The notes under the pieces: model-generated
What the model saw: only the letters and a program-made list of their open reading frames with translations
Told to the model about the DNA's origin: nothing
The model's database searches: none
In this document: piece after piece, positions 36,340 through 45,358 of the stretch
Layout of the letters: each line of letters opens with the position of its first letter
How positions within the stretch are numbered: the stretch's first letter is position 1
Made by a program: the position numbers and the translations under genes
NCBI RefSeq assembly: GCF_026343335.1
Contig: NZ_JAPELX010000001.1
Span: 3,348,001 to 3,412,000 of the forward strand
Source: Streptomyces sp. NBC_00078
GTDB lineage: Bacteria > Actinomycetota > Actinomycetes > Streptomycetales > Streptomycetaceae
Reading direction: 5' to 3'
DNA: 64,000 nucleotides

Positions 36340-37677
36340 TCAGGAGAAGAGGCGCCTCCAGGTCTCCGGCCCCGGATAGCCGTCCGCCGCGCCGCCGCGC
36401 CACCCCTGGGAGCGCTGGAAGGCCTCGACGTTGCGCCGGTCCGCCTCGCCCCAGCGCGGCCCCGGCCCGGTCGTGTAGTGCTTGCCGAACCCTTTCTTCA
36501 CCAGCTGCCTGCCCAGCTGGGTGACGTACTCGTTGTCCGCACCGGGCCTGAACAGCGCCCGGCCCGGATAGCCCTGCACCCCGTGGGACGCGGGCGGACC
36601 GGCCGCCCCGCCCGCCGGGACGGAGTTGCCCTTGCCGGAGACCAGCAGCTCCCAGGTCCGCGGCCCCGGCAGCCCGTCCGCGTCCTGGCCCTTCCAGCCC
36701 TGGGCCTGCTGGAAGGCCTGGGTGGCCAGACGGTCCGCGTCCGACCACCGCCGTCCGGGGCCCGACGGGTAGAAGCGCCGGGCACCCCGCTCGATGAGCA
36801 GCTGCCCGAGCTGGGTGACGTACTCGTTGTCCGCGCCGGGGCCGAAGTACGCCGCTCCCGGGTAGGGCGTCGCGGGTTTCGGATCGGCGGGCGTGCTCGG
36901 CTGCGCGCCCGGCGTGTCTGCCGCGAGCCCCTTGTACCGGTACGGGAGATAGCGGTCCGAGTAGCTCCAGTAGGCATACGGGGTGGCCTGCCGGCGGGCG
37001 TGGGGGGGCGTCTGCTCATAGGCGAGGTATGAGGCGTGCGTGGAGTCCGTCCAGCCGCCGAAAATGACGACGTGCGAGCCCTTCTCCGGGTTCTCGGGAT
37101 TGTGGAACAGCAGAATGTCGCCGGGCTGCAGTTCCTCCTTGGTGATCTGCTGCGCGTACTGGCCGAGGCTGCCCGTCCATTCGTTCCCGGGCAGGCCCCA
37201 GGCCATCGAGACATAGCCCGAACAGTCCTGCCGGTAACCGTCGGACCAGTACAGGTTCATGCTGTACGGCACCTCTGCGTCGACCCATTTCCTGGCCCGG
37301 TTGATGATCTCCGCGCGGGTGGTCGCGGGCACCCTGAGCGCACCGGCGAACTTGGCCGGCCCACCCCTCCCGCCGTGCAACGGGCCCTTGTGGCCCTGCG
37401 GGGTACCGGGCTCCTCTCCTGCAGGAACACTCGGGCTGGGCGATGCGTGCGGGGCGGCGAACGCCGGTGTCGCACAGCCCGCGCCCAGTGCCGCGGACGT
37501 GGCCGCCGCCACGATCACGGCCATCGGGGTCCCCCCGCCCGGCCGGAGCCGGGAGTGGGTGCGGGCGGCCGGATGGCGACCGGTCCCCGAATAGGGCAGG
37601 ACCCGGCGCCAGTGCGCGCATCCGGGGCAGTCGCAGTCGCCCGCCGGATCGAATTCCTCGAATACCGGAGTCGCCAT
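36340..37677 (-). CDS. Exported NlpC/P60-like protein with two peptidoglycan-binding repeats
   Basis: The protein has 445 residues. The N-terminus has CDCPGCAHW, a small Cys motif, then a hydrophobic segment (about 50-75). The catalytic-like domain (about 120-255) has QDCSGYVSMAW (Cys) and GSHVVIFGGW (His), the NlpC/P60 order. Two C-terminal repeats of about 70 residues share PGADNEYVTQLG and EAFQRSQGW/QAFQQAQGW. ATG 37677 follows GAGGGGAAT. It may cleave or bind peptidoglycan; the N-terminal Cys cluster before the membrane segment is unusual. Confidence 0.78.
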   Translation of the reverse strand: MATPVFEEFDPAGDCDCPGCAHWRRVLPYSGTGRHPAARTHSRLRPGGGTPMAVIVAAATSAALGAGCATPAFAAPHASPSPSVPAGEEPGTPQGHKGPLHGGRGGPAKFAGALRVPATTRAEIINRARKWVDAEVPYSMNLYWSDGYRQDCSGYVSMAWGLPGNEWTGSLGQYAQQITKEELQPGDILLFHNPENPEKGSHVVIFGGWTDSTHASYLAYEQTPPHARRQATPYAYWSYSDRYLPYRYKGLAADTPGAQPSTPADPKPATPYPGAAYFGPGADNEYVTQLGQLLIERGARRFYPSGPGRRWSDADRLATQAFQQAQGWKGQDADGLPGPRTWELLVSGKGNSVPAGGAAGPPASHGVQGYPGRALFRPGADNEYVTQLGRQLVKKGFGKHYTTGPGPRWGEADRRNVEAFQRSQGWRGGAADGYPGPETWRRLFS

Positions 37678-37867
37678 GCGATTCCCCTCACACTCCAGAT
37701 GAAAAAGACCGCGCCTGTCCACGTTGATCAGTTTCCCAACCGTCTTCCCGACGCGCATGTTGACGGTCCGAATGATGTACAGGGGCCGCCTGGGACCGGT
37801 GCCTGCCACCGGGCGCCGTGTGGTCAGGGGCACCCCTGGGCTTCCGGTAGAGTTGCGACGTCAGCGG

Positions 37868-37941
37868 GCGCCGCTAGCTCAGTTGGTTAGAGCAGCTGAC
37901 TCTTAATCAGCGGGTCCGGGGTTCGAGTCCCTGGCGGCGCA
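37868..37941 (+). tRNA. tRNA-Lys (anticodon CUU), copy 3
   Basis: This is a 74-nt gene identical to the other two copies. The immediate upstream CGACGTCAGC is shared with copy 1, suggesting a common promoter-proximal segment. Confidence 0.97.
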
Positions 37942-37948
37942 CGATGGT

Positions 37949-38002
37949 GATGGCGAGGCGGGTTCGCAGAAAGTGCGAACCACCTCGCCATCGTCGTTTC
38001 TG
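37949..38002 (+). terminator. Terminator after tRNA-Lys copy 3
   Basis: GATGGCGAGG pairs with CCTCGCCATC, and inside GGTTCGCA pairs with TGCGAACC; a short T-rich end (GTCGTTTCT) follows. It is a diverged version of the terminators of copies 1 and 2, with compensating changes inside. Confidence 0.85.
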
Positions 38003-38086
38003 AAGGCGCGGCGCGACCGCGCCGGCGGGCGAGGCCTCTCGTGAAAGCAAGGCCCTTCACTCTGTCTGGCCGGATACTCTCTGGCC

Positions 38087-38803
38087 ATGGCAGCGCGTGA
38101 CCTCCAAGAGCGGATCAAGAAGCTCATCATCGACCGCAGGCTGCCCCCCGGGGCCCCGCTGCCGACCGAGCCCGAGCTGATGGAGTTCCTGGGCGCGAGC
38201 CGGAACTCGGTGCGCGAGGCGCTGAAGGCGCTGCAGGCGATGGGCATCGTGGAGATCCGGCACGGCTTCGGGACGTACGTCGGCCCGATGTCGCTGGCCC
38301 CGATGATCGAGGGCCTCGCCTTCCGCACGGTCGCCGGGCACTACCGGGGAGAGGACTCCCTCCTGCAGCTGCTGGAGCTGCGCGAGGCGGTGGAGACGGG
38401 GCTCGTCTCCCGGCTCGCGGGGCGGATCCCGGATGCGGACCTCGTTGAACTCGACGCGCTCGTGAACCGTATGGAACACCAGGCCGCGCAAGGAGGCGCC
38501 GGTCTCGCGGACACCGACCGCGCCTTTCACGCCACCCTGTACCGGGGGCTGGACAACGTGCTGCTCGGCGAGGTCCTGGAGGCGTTCTGGGACGCCTTCC
38601 ACCGTGTCCAGACGGACCTGGGAGGCACGCCGCCGGACCACCAGGTCACCTGCCGGCAGCACCGGGACATCCTCGACGCGGTGCGGTCGGGCGACTCGGC
38701 CAGAGCGGAGGTGGCCATAAGGGAGCACTTCGGCAACCTTCGCGTACGGCTGTCCACAACGCATCCACAGGATCCCCACATGCGCCACAATGAACGCGTA
38801 TGA
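38087..38803 (+). CDS. GntR/FadR-family transcriptional regulator
   Basis: This 238-residue regulator has a winged helix (about 5-68: ELMEFLGASRNSVREALKALQAMGIVEIRHGFGTYV) and an FCD-type helical effector domain (about 85-225) with metal-binding-like D/H residues (DRAFHATLYRG, RQHRDILDAVRSGD). It stands just upstream of the cslA operon in the same direction with a 318-bp gap, so it could regulate that operon or a sugar-acid pathway elsewhere. Confidence 0.9.
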   Translation: MAARDLQERIKKLIIDRRLPPGAPLPTEPELMEFLGASRNSVREALKALQAMGIVEIRHGFGTYVGPMSLAPMIEGLAFRTVAGHYRGEDSLLQLLELREAVETGLVSRLAGRIPDADLVELDALVNRMEHQAAQGGAGLADTDRAFHATLYRGLDNVLLGEVLEAFWDAFHRVQTDLGGTPPDHQVTCRQHRDILDAVRSGDSARAEVAIREHFGNLRVRLSTTHPQDPHMRHNERV

Positions 38804-38964
38804 CCGGTAAACACCGCGTTTCGCATCTTGCGATCATGATGAACGCCGTAGAACCCTGTTTTCCAAGATACTGCGGATACGCGGCAGTTGGGGGTCAAGT
38901 AAGCGGTTGCCGGTTCTGTGGGGATAGGGGGCCCAGTTCACGGGACGATGCCGAGGGGGGCATC

Positions 38965-39033
38965 ATGCAACCGGAAGGTCGCGGTTCCATGTCCATGCGT
39001 GTGCGAGCTGTGGTGGCCGCGACCCACCAGTGA
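38965..39033 (+). CDS. Possible 22-codon leader ORF upstream of cslA
   Basis: ATG 38965 lies behind a run of GAGGGGGG and starts 22 codons (MQPEGRGS ... AATHQ) ending TGA at 39031. A 6-bp hairpin GTCGAG-gggg-CTCGAC follows at 39048-39063, before cslA. The gap 38804-39121 holds no other gene I can support. Whether this ORF is translated is unknown. Confidence 0.3.
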   Translation: MQPEGRGSMSMRVRAVVAATHQ

Positions 39034-39121
39034 TACGCCTGTGAAGAGTCGAGGGGGCTCGACACGGGCGGAAGGAACCGACACAACGCGCGGGGGGCCT
39101 CGCGTGTGGGGGGAATGACTC

Positions 39122-41146
39122 ATGACGTCGACGCCGACGGGCGCCCGGCACAACTTCGACTCGTCAGAAACGACCCAGCTCAGAGTGCCGTCCCACCGGA
39201 ACAGCCAGACGGGCCAGTTCCGCCGGATCAAGAAGAACCTGCCGAGATACGACTACGAGCACTACAGCCGGCTGGCCGGTCCCCTCACCCAGCCCGACCC
39301 GGACAAGCCGTACAAGGTGCAGTACCGCTCGCTGCTCTCACAGGAGCCGCACCGCCTGCGCGCCGCCCTGATGCTGGGCGCAGCCCCACTGCTGTCGCTG
39401 ATCCTGCTCGGCTGGCTGCTGCAGCCCGAGCACTGGACCCGACGCGACTACCCCGCCTTCGGCTTCCTGCCGGCGCTGGACGTCGTGATGCTCGTCTCGA
39501 TCGGTCTGATCGAGTTCTTCCGCTGCATGAACGTGCTGTCGAACGCGCACGCCACGCTGGTCGCCCGCGACCCGATCCCGGTGGTGCCCGAGACCGGCAC
39601 GAGAGTCGCGTTCATCACGACGTACGTGCCCGGCAAGGAACCCCTGGAGATGGTGACGAAGACCCTGGAGGCGGCCGTGCGGCTGCGCCACCGGGGGCTG
39701 CTGCACATCTGGCTCCTTGACGAGGGCGACGACGCGGAGGTGAAGGCGGTCTGCGCGCGCCTGGGCGTGCACCACTTCTCCCGCAAGGGCATCGAGAAGT
39801 GGAACCGGCCCAAGGGCCCGCACCGCGCCAAGACCAAGCACGGCAACTACAACGCCTGGCTGGAGGCGCACGGCCACGACTACGACTTCTTCGCCTCCGT
39901 CGACACCGACCACGTCCCGCTGCCCAACTACCTGGAGCGGATGCTCGGCTTCTTCCGCGACCCGGACGTCGGCTTCGTCATCGGCCCGCAGGTCTACGGC
40001 AACTACGACAACCCGATCACCAAGGCCGCCGAGTCTCAGCAGTTCCTCTTCCACGCGCTGATCCAGCGTGCGGGCAACCGCTACGGCGCCCCGATGTTCG
40101 TCGGTACGTCGAACGCCGTACGGATCAGTGCGCTGAAGCAGATCGGCGGCCTGTACGACTCGATCACCGAGGACATGGCCACGGGCTTCGAGATCCACCG
40201 GCACCGGAACCCGGCGACGGGCAAGAAGTGGCGCTCGGTGTACACACCGGACGTGCTGGCCGTCGGTGAGGGTCCTGGCGCCTGGACGGACTTCTTCACC
40301 CAGCAGCTGCGCTGGTCGCGGGGGACGTACGAGACGATCCTGAAGCAGTACTGGAAGGGCTGGTTCTCGCTGCCTCCGGGCAAGCTCTTCAACTACACGA
40401 TGATGATCATCTTCTACCCGATGTCGGCTCTCAACTGGATTCTGGCGGCGCTGAGTTGTGCGCTGTTCCTGGGTCTGGGCGCCTCGGGTGTGAACATCGA
40501 CCCGACGGTCTGGCTGATGCTGTACGGCAACGCGTCCGCGCTGCAGATCGGCCTGTACATCTGGAACCGCCGGCACAACGTCTCGCCGCACGAGCCGGAG
40601 GGTTCGGGCGGTGTGGCGGGCATGGTGATGTCAGCCCTGTCGGCGCCGATCTACGCCCGCTCGCTGATGGACACCGTGCTGCGCCGCAAGAGCAAGTTCG
40701 TGGTGACGCCCAAGGGCGACTCGGCCAGCCCGGACACCCTGTTCGGGACCTTCCGCATCCACCTGTTCTTCATCCTGGTCTTCGCCGGCTCGATCGCCGC
40801 CGGCATCACACTCGGGCACTCGCACCCGGCGATGCTCATCTGGGCCACGTTCGCCCTGCTGATCACCGCGTCGCCGATCTTCGCCTGGCGGTACTCGCTG
40901 TGGCAGGCGAAGAAGAGGCCACCCGCGCCGGCCGTGCCGGAGCCGCAGAACCCGGCGGCGCCCGGGACGGCGTACCAGCCGCTGCCGGCACAGGCCGCGC
41001 CGCACTCGCCGCACGCCTCGGGGCACAAGCCCAGCTGGGCCGCGGCGAGCGGAGGCTCGGGGGGAAGCCCGAGCGGGGACCCGAGCGCAGGCAATGACCA
41101 GACGATGCAGATCGCTCTTGGTGGATTTGGGGGACGTAAGGAATGA
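39122..41146 (+). CDS. cslA: Cellulose synthase-like glycosyltransferase
   Basis: This 674-residue GT2 membrane enzyme has two membrane segments at about 80-135, a cytosolic catalytic domain with the conserved Asp residues in SVDTDHVP (about 259-266) and SITEDMATG (about 345-353) and the QQLRW processivity motif (about 393-397), then further segments to about 600 and a Pro-rich tail. CslA makes a beta-linked glycan at hyphal tips and needs the next gene. Stop and glxA start overlap (ATGA). GGGGGG lies before the ATG. Confidence 0.96.
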   Translation: MTSTPTGARHNFDSSETTQLRVPSHRNSQTGQFRRIKKNLPRYDYEHYSRLAGPLTQPDPDKPYKVQYRSLLSQEPHRLRAALMLGAAPLLSLILLGWLLQPEHWTRRDYPAFGFLPALDVVMLVSIGLIEFFRCMNVLSNAHATLVARDPIPVVPETGTRVAFITTYVPGKEPLEMVTKTLEAAVRLRHRGLLHIWLLDEGDDAEVKAVCARLGVHHFSRKGIEKWNRPKGPHRAKTKHGNYNAWLEAHGHDYDFFASVDTDHVPLPNYLERMLGFFRDPDVGFVIGPQVYGNYDNPITKAAESQQFLFHALIQRAGNRYGAPMFVGTSNAVRISALKQIGGLYDSITEDMATGFEIHRHRNPATGKKWRSVYTPDVLAVGEGPGAWTDFFTQQLRWSRGTYETILKQYWKGWFSLPPGKLFNYTMMIIFYPMSALNWILAALSCALFLGLGASGVNIDPTVWLMLYGNASALQIGLYIWNRRHNVSPHEPEGSGGVAGMVMSALSAPIYARSLMDTVLRRKSKFVVTPKGDSASPDTLFGTFRIHLFFILVFAGSIAAGITLGHSHPAMLIWATFALLITASPIFAWRYSLWQAKKRPPAPAVPEPQNPAAPGTAYQPLPAQAAPHSPHASGHKPSWAAASGGSGGSPSGDPSAGNDQTMQIALGGFGGRKE

Positions 41147-43080
41147 ACGACCGTGCAGGCCACCGCCGCGCCCGTCGACTCGCGATCGGTACGGCGGTGG
41201 TACTCGCGCTGGCCGGGATGAACGGGCCTTGGCTCTACCGGGTCGGGACAGAGAAATACCACGAGTACCAGATCAACAGACCCGAGTACAAAGCGGACAA
41301 CGGGCACTGGGACATTGTCGAGTTCCCGAAGGAGTACCGCCAGGACACCATTCACGCGGCACTTCTGCGCACCGGCAAGGTGCTGCTGATCGCCGGTTCG
41401 GGCAACAACCAGGACAACTTCGACGCGAAGAAGTTCGACACCCGGATCTGGGACCCGGTGAAAGGCACGATCAAGAAGGTCTCGACCCCGAAGGACCTGT
41501 TCTGCACCGGCCACACCCAGCTCGCCAACGGCAATCTGCTGATCGCGGGCGGCACCAAGCGGTACGAGAAGCTGAAGGGTGACGTCTCCAAGGCCGGTGG
41601 CCTGATGGTGGTCCACAACGAGAACCCGGACAAACCGATCACTTTGCCCGCGGGGACGAAGTTCACGGGCAAGGAGAACGGCAAGACGTTCGTGTCGAAG
41701 GACCCGGTTCTCGTCCCGCGTGCGAAGAAGGTCTTCGACAAGGCGACGGGGAAGTTCCTGCGCAACGACCCGGGGCTCGGCCGTATCTACGTCGAGGCGA
41801 AGAAGAGCGGCACCAAATACGAGACGGGAACCCAGGACAACTACCGCATCCAGGGTCTGACCGGCACCGACGCGCGCAACACGTACGGCATCGCGCAGAA
41901 GCTCGCCCTCGACAAGAAGGACTTCCAGGGAATCCGGGACGCCTTCGAGTTCGATCCGGTCGCCGAGAAGTACATCAAGGTCGACCCGATGAACGAGGCC
42001 CGCTGGTATCCGACGCTCACCACCCTGAGCGACGGCAAGGTCCTCAGCGTCTCCGGCCTCGACGACATCGGGCAGCTGGTGCCCGGCAAGAACGAGGTCT
42101 TCGACCCGAAGACCAAGAAATGGACGTACACGTCGACGATCCGCCAGTTCCCGACGTACCCGGCGCTGTTCCTGATGCAGAACGGGAAGATCTTCTACTC
42201 GGGTTCGAACGCGGGATACGGGCCGGACAACGTCGGCCGTATTCCGGGCGTTTGGGATGTCGGCACCAACAAGTTCAGCAAGCTGCCGGGGCTCAGCGAC
42301 GCCAATGAGATGGAGACGTCGGGGACGGTACTGCTGCCGCCCGCGCAGAACGAGAAGTTCATGGTGATCGGCGGTGGCGGGGTCGGTGAATCCGCGGCGT
42401 CCAGCAACAAGACGCGGTTGATCGACCTCAAGGACAAGAACCCGAAGTTCACGGACGGGCCGACGCTGGAGAAGGGGACGCGCTATCCGCAGTCGTCGGT
42501 CCTGCCGGACGACTCGGTGCTGGTGTCGGGCGGCTCCGAGGACTATCGCGGGCGCGGTGACTCCAACATCCTCCAGGCGCGGTTGTACAACCCGGACACC
42601 AACTCGTTCGAGAAGGTCGCCGATCCGGAAGTGGGGCGCAACTACCACTCGGGGTCGATCCTGCTGCCGGACGGCCGGGTGATGTTCTTCGGATCCGACT
42701 CGCTGTACGGCGACAAGGCGAACACCAAGCCGGGGAAGTTCGAGCAGCGGATCGAGATCTACACACCGCCCTATCTGTACCGGGATTCGCGGCCGTCGCT
42801 CTCGGGCGGGCCGCAGACGATCGCGCGGGGCGGGTCGGGCACGTTCACATCACCGCAGGCCTCCGCCATCAAGAAGGTGCGGCTGATCCGGCCCAGTGCG
42901 TCGACCCACGTCACGGATGTGGATCAGCGGTCGATCGCACTGGACTTCAAGACGTCCGGGAGCAAGATCACTGTGACGGTGCCGAAGAACAGGAATCTGG
43001 TGCAGTCGGGGTGGTACATGCTCTTCGCGGATGACGATCAGGGGACGCCCAGCAAGGCGCAGTGGGTGAAGGTGCCGTAG
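41143..43080 (+). CDS. glxA: Copper radical oxidase (galactose oxidase-like)
   Basis: This 645-residue protein has one N-terminal membrane anchor (about 12-32) and a kelch-type propeller plus C-terminal domain. C121 in DLFCTGHTQ is the cysteine cross-linked to tyrosine in S. lividans GlxA; the partner Tyr lies in ARWYPTLTTL, and copper His ligands in GRNYHSGSILLPDG and STHVTDVDQR. It oxidises the terminal sugar of the CslA product outside the cell. Translation is coupled to cslA by a 4-bp overlap. Confidence 0.96.
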   Translation: MNDRAGHRRARRLAIGTAVVLALAGMNGPWLYRVGTEKYHEYQINRPEYKADNGHWDIVEFPKEYRQDTIHAALLRTGKVLLIAGSGNNQDNFDAKKFDTRIWDPVKGTIKKVSTPKDLFCTGHTQLANGNLLIAGGTKRYEKLKGDVSKAGGLMVVHNENPDKPITLPAGTKFTGKENGKTFVSKDPVLVPRAKKVFDKATGKFLRNDPGLGRIYVEAKKSGTKYETGTQDNYRIQGLTGTDARNTYGIAQKLALDKKDFQGIRDAFEFDPVAEKYIKVDPMNEARWYPTLTTLSDGKVLSVSGLDDIGQLVPGKNEVFDPKTKKWTYTSTIRQFPTYPALFLMQNGKIFYSGSNAGYGPDNVGRIPGVWDVGTNKFSKLPGLSDANEMETSGTVLLPPAQNEKFMVIGGGGVGESAASSNKTRLIDLKDKNPKFTDGPTLEKGTRYPQSSVLPDDSVLVSGGSEDYRGRGDSNILQARLYNPDTNSFEKVADPEVGRNYHSGSILLPDGRVMFFGSDSLYGDKANTKPGKFEQRIEIYTPPYLYRDSRPSLSGGPQTIARGGSGTFTSPQASAIKKVRLIRPSASTHVTDVDQRSIALDFKTSGSKITVTVPKNRNLVQSGWYMLFADDDQGTPSKAQWVKVP

Positions 43081-43196
43081 CGCTGCCGCGGCTTGCGTGG
43101 TGGGGTGCGGGTGAGTGGTCGGGTGCGGGGTGGGGTGCGGGTGCGTCATGGCTGGTCGCCCGCGGCGGAGCCGCACCCTGACCCAGCCCCGCGCCC

Positions 43197-44216
43197 CTAC
43201 GCGTCCGACCCTCGCGCCAGTTTCAGAGCGTAGGTCGACCACCATTGGCCCGCCTTGGGGCCACCCTTGCACGTGCCGTCCGACTCTCCCGGGCGCTTGA
43301 CCCAGAGGTACGCGTCCACCAAGGGGTCGGCCGTTTTCGTCGTCGGGCTCTCCCCCAGGGCCCGGCCAGGCGGGTTGCACCAGCGTTCGCTCTCGTCGCC
43401 TCCCGTGTAGGGGCCGTTGCCGTTGCGGCTGGTGTCGATGACGAAGTGCTTGTCGCCGACCTTCGCGGACAGCTGCTTTCCGTACGCGATGGAGTCCTTG
43501 GTCGAGTAGAAGTTGGAGACGTTGACCGCGAAGCCGTCCGCCCGGTCGATGCCCGCCCACCGCAGGGGCTGGAAGATCTGGTCGGGGTGGCCCCAGCCGG
43601 CGTTGCCCGCGTCCAGGTAGACCTTGGTGTTCTTCAGGGACTTGAGCTTGGTGACGGCGCCCTTGAGGAGGTCGTAGCGCTCCTCGTGGAACTCGTCCTG
43701 GGTGCAGCCGTCCACCAGGTGCAGGATGGCGTCCGGTTCGAGGACCACCGTGGCCGCGCGGTCCCCGATGCCCGCCGCGACGCCGTCGATCCAGGTCCGG
43801 TACGAGTCGCCGTCGGCCGCGCCGCCCTGCGAGTACTGGCCGCAGTCGCGGTGCGGGATGTTGTAGAGGACGAGCAGGGCGGTGCGCCCCGCCTTGTCGG
43901 CTGCCTCGGTGAAGCCCTTCGCCTCCTGCTCGGGGTTCTCCGGGCCGATCCACTCACCGGTCGGCTGCTCGGCGATCTTGCGGATCTGCCTGGCGTCGTC
44001 GTCCTTGCCGGACTTGTCGTAGCCGGTGACCTGACGTGCCGCGTTGCTGTCCGGGTTGACCCAGAACGGGTCGCTCTCCCTGGGCTGCTGGGTGATCTTC
44101 GCGCCGGCGTCCTTGTTCGTGTCGCCGTCGCCCCCGGACGAACATCCCGCGACGAGAAGTGCCGCCCCCAGCACCGCCGCGGAACCCCTCATCCCGGCCC
44201 CCCTCATGCCGTACAT
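43197..44216 (-). CDS. cslZ: GH6 endoglucanase-like lipoprotein (CslZ-type)
   Basis: This 339-residue protein has lipobox LLVAGC at about residue 25, so it is anchored outside the membrane. The GH6 fold shows the proton donor Asp region IPHRDCGQYSQGGA and VVLEPDAI, plus YLDAGNAGWGHP and FAVNVSNFY. It would cut the glycan made by CslA. ATG 44216 is preferred, since AAGGGGGAG stands 4 bases upstream. It is convergent with glxA; the 116-bp gap has GGGGTGCGGGTG repeats. Confidence 0.92.
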   Translation of the reverse strand: MYGMRGAGMRGSAAVLGAALLVAGCSSGGDGDTNKDAGAKITQQPRESDPFWVNPDSNAARQVTGYDKSGKDDDARQIRKIAEQPTGEWIGPENPEQEAKGFTEAADKAGRTALLVLYNIPHRDCGQYSQGGAADGDSYRTWIDGVAAGIGDRAATVVLEPDAILHLVDGCTQDEFHEERYDLLKGAVTKLKSLKNTKVYLDAGNAGWGHPDQIFQPLRWAGIDRADGFAVNVSNFYSTKDSIAYGKQLSAKVGDKHFVIDTSRNGNGPYTGGDESERWCNPPGRALGESPTTKTADPLVDAYLWVKRPGESDGTCKGGPKAGQWWSTYALKLARGSDA

Positions 44217-44600
44217 CCAACTCCCCCTTGGGTGCACTGGTTAGAGGCTCAATCCTGACATACGCCTCGTGGCCCCACGAGATCGCCCGAACCTTGTCGG
44301 CGAGCTGTTACGCACCCTGGTGGTCGAGCGGGGGGCGCACGGCGCCGAGCTGCGCCACGAAGCACCGGGAGGCACCCGGACTGTCCGAAGGGCGTCGTGG
44401 AGCCCTGAATCACCAGTGCGTATGACGGAGAGCCACCGAACCGGAACCTGGCGTCATACAGCCCCTAGGTTCTGGCGCTCATCCGTTCTAAAGTCTTCTC
44501 AGACGACCCCGGCCCCCGGCCGTTTCTTGCCTCTGTGGCACCCCGAACCTCCCGCGCCGGTCGCCGGGTTACTCCCGCATCCCGTGCGCCCGCGGTTGAG
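44217..44600. other. Long upstream region without a supported gene
   Basis: About 380 bases between the start of the GH6 gene and the sortase F terminator. A plus-strand frame around 44250-44400 reads RPNLVGELLRTLVVERGAHGA, which looks like a coding remnant but has no convincing start or length. Confidence 0.45.
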
Positions 44601-44606
44601 GACCAG

Positions 44607-44646
44607 CCCGGTCGGCGGCTTCGGGGGGAGCAGGCCGCCGACCGGG
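44607..44646 (-). terminator. Hairpin terminator after the sortase F gene
   Basis: CCCGGTCGGCGGC (44607-44619) and its exact complement (44634-44646) form a 13-bp stem, 31 bp beyond the sortase stop. Confidence 0.75.
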
Positions 44647-44676
44647 CCCGGTACAGGCGGCTCGGTGGCGACGGGT

Positions 44677-45354
44677 TCACAGGCTGGTTCCGGTGAGGTA
44701 GGCCGAGACGATCACGTTCGCCGTGTAACTGTGGCTGACCCGGTCGAAGGTGCCGCCGCAGGTGATCAGCCGCAGCTCGGAGCGCCCCGGCCGGTGTTGC
44801 CCGTAGGCCTGTCGGGCGTCGAAGCGGTCGCGTTCCTGTACCCGCACGTCGTCCACAGTGAACTCGGCGACCTTGCCGTCGTCGCGGACGACGCGGACGT
44901 TCTCGCCGGGCCGTACGGTGCTCAGCTTGTAGAAGACGGCGGGGCGGGTCTCGGTGTCGACGTGCCCCACCATCAGCGCGGCCCCGGCGGCCCCCGGTCT
45001 GGCCCCGGCCGCGTACCAGCCGACGACGCCCGCCTGGTCGTAGGGCGGCGGGTCGATCGCCCCCTGCCGGTCCAGGCCACGGGCCACCACGGGCGCCTGG
45101 ACGCCCAGGTCGGGAATGTCGATGCGCTGCGGCAGCGCGTCCCCCAACGGGCGGGCCGCGGGCGGAAGTTCCGCATCCGGCGGCCGTCCGACCGAGGCCA
45201 GGTCGCCGGCGCCGGCCGGGGCGGCTGTGCCCTGCCGTATGTCGGTCACCTGCCGCCCCCACAGCCACAGCCCGAGCAGCAGCACCGCCCAGGCCGTGCC
45301 CATCAGCAGACGGGCGGAGCCGGAGGAACGCTCGTGGTCGGCGTGCTCGGACAT
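44677..45354 (-). CDS. Class F sortase
   Basis: This 225-residue transpeptidase has one membrane anchor at about 15-33 and a beta-barrel catalytic domain. The catalytic His is in MVGHVDTE (about 127-134), the Cys in LRLITCGGTFD (about 195-205) with a following Arg near 208. The LITCGG form, rather than TLTTC, and the short length indicate class F. The gene starts 4 bp after the stop of a surface-protein-like gene, so the two form an operon and are likely enzyme and substrate. Confidence 0.9.
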   Translation of the reverse strand: MSEHADHERSSGSARLLMGTAWAVLLLGLWLWGRQVTDIRQGTAAPAGAGDLASVGRPPDAELPPAARPLGDALPQRIDIPDLGVQAPVVARGLDRQGAIDPPPYDQAGVVGWYAAGARPGAAGAALMVGHVDTETRPAVFYKLSTVRPGENVRVVRDDGKVAEFTVDDVRVQERDRFDARQAYGQHRPGRSELRLITCGGTFDRVSHSYTANVIVSAYLTGTSL

Positions 45355-45358
45355 CGGC

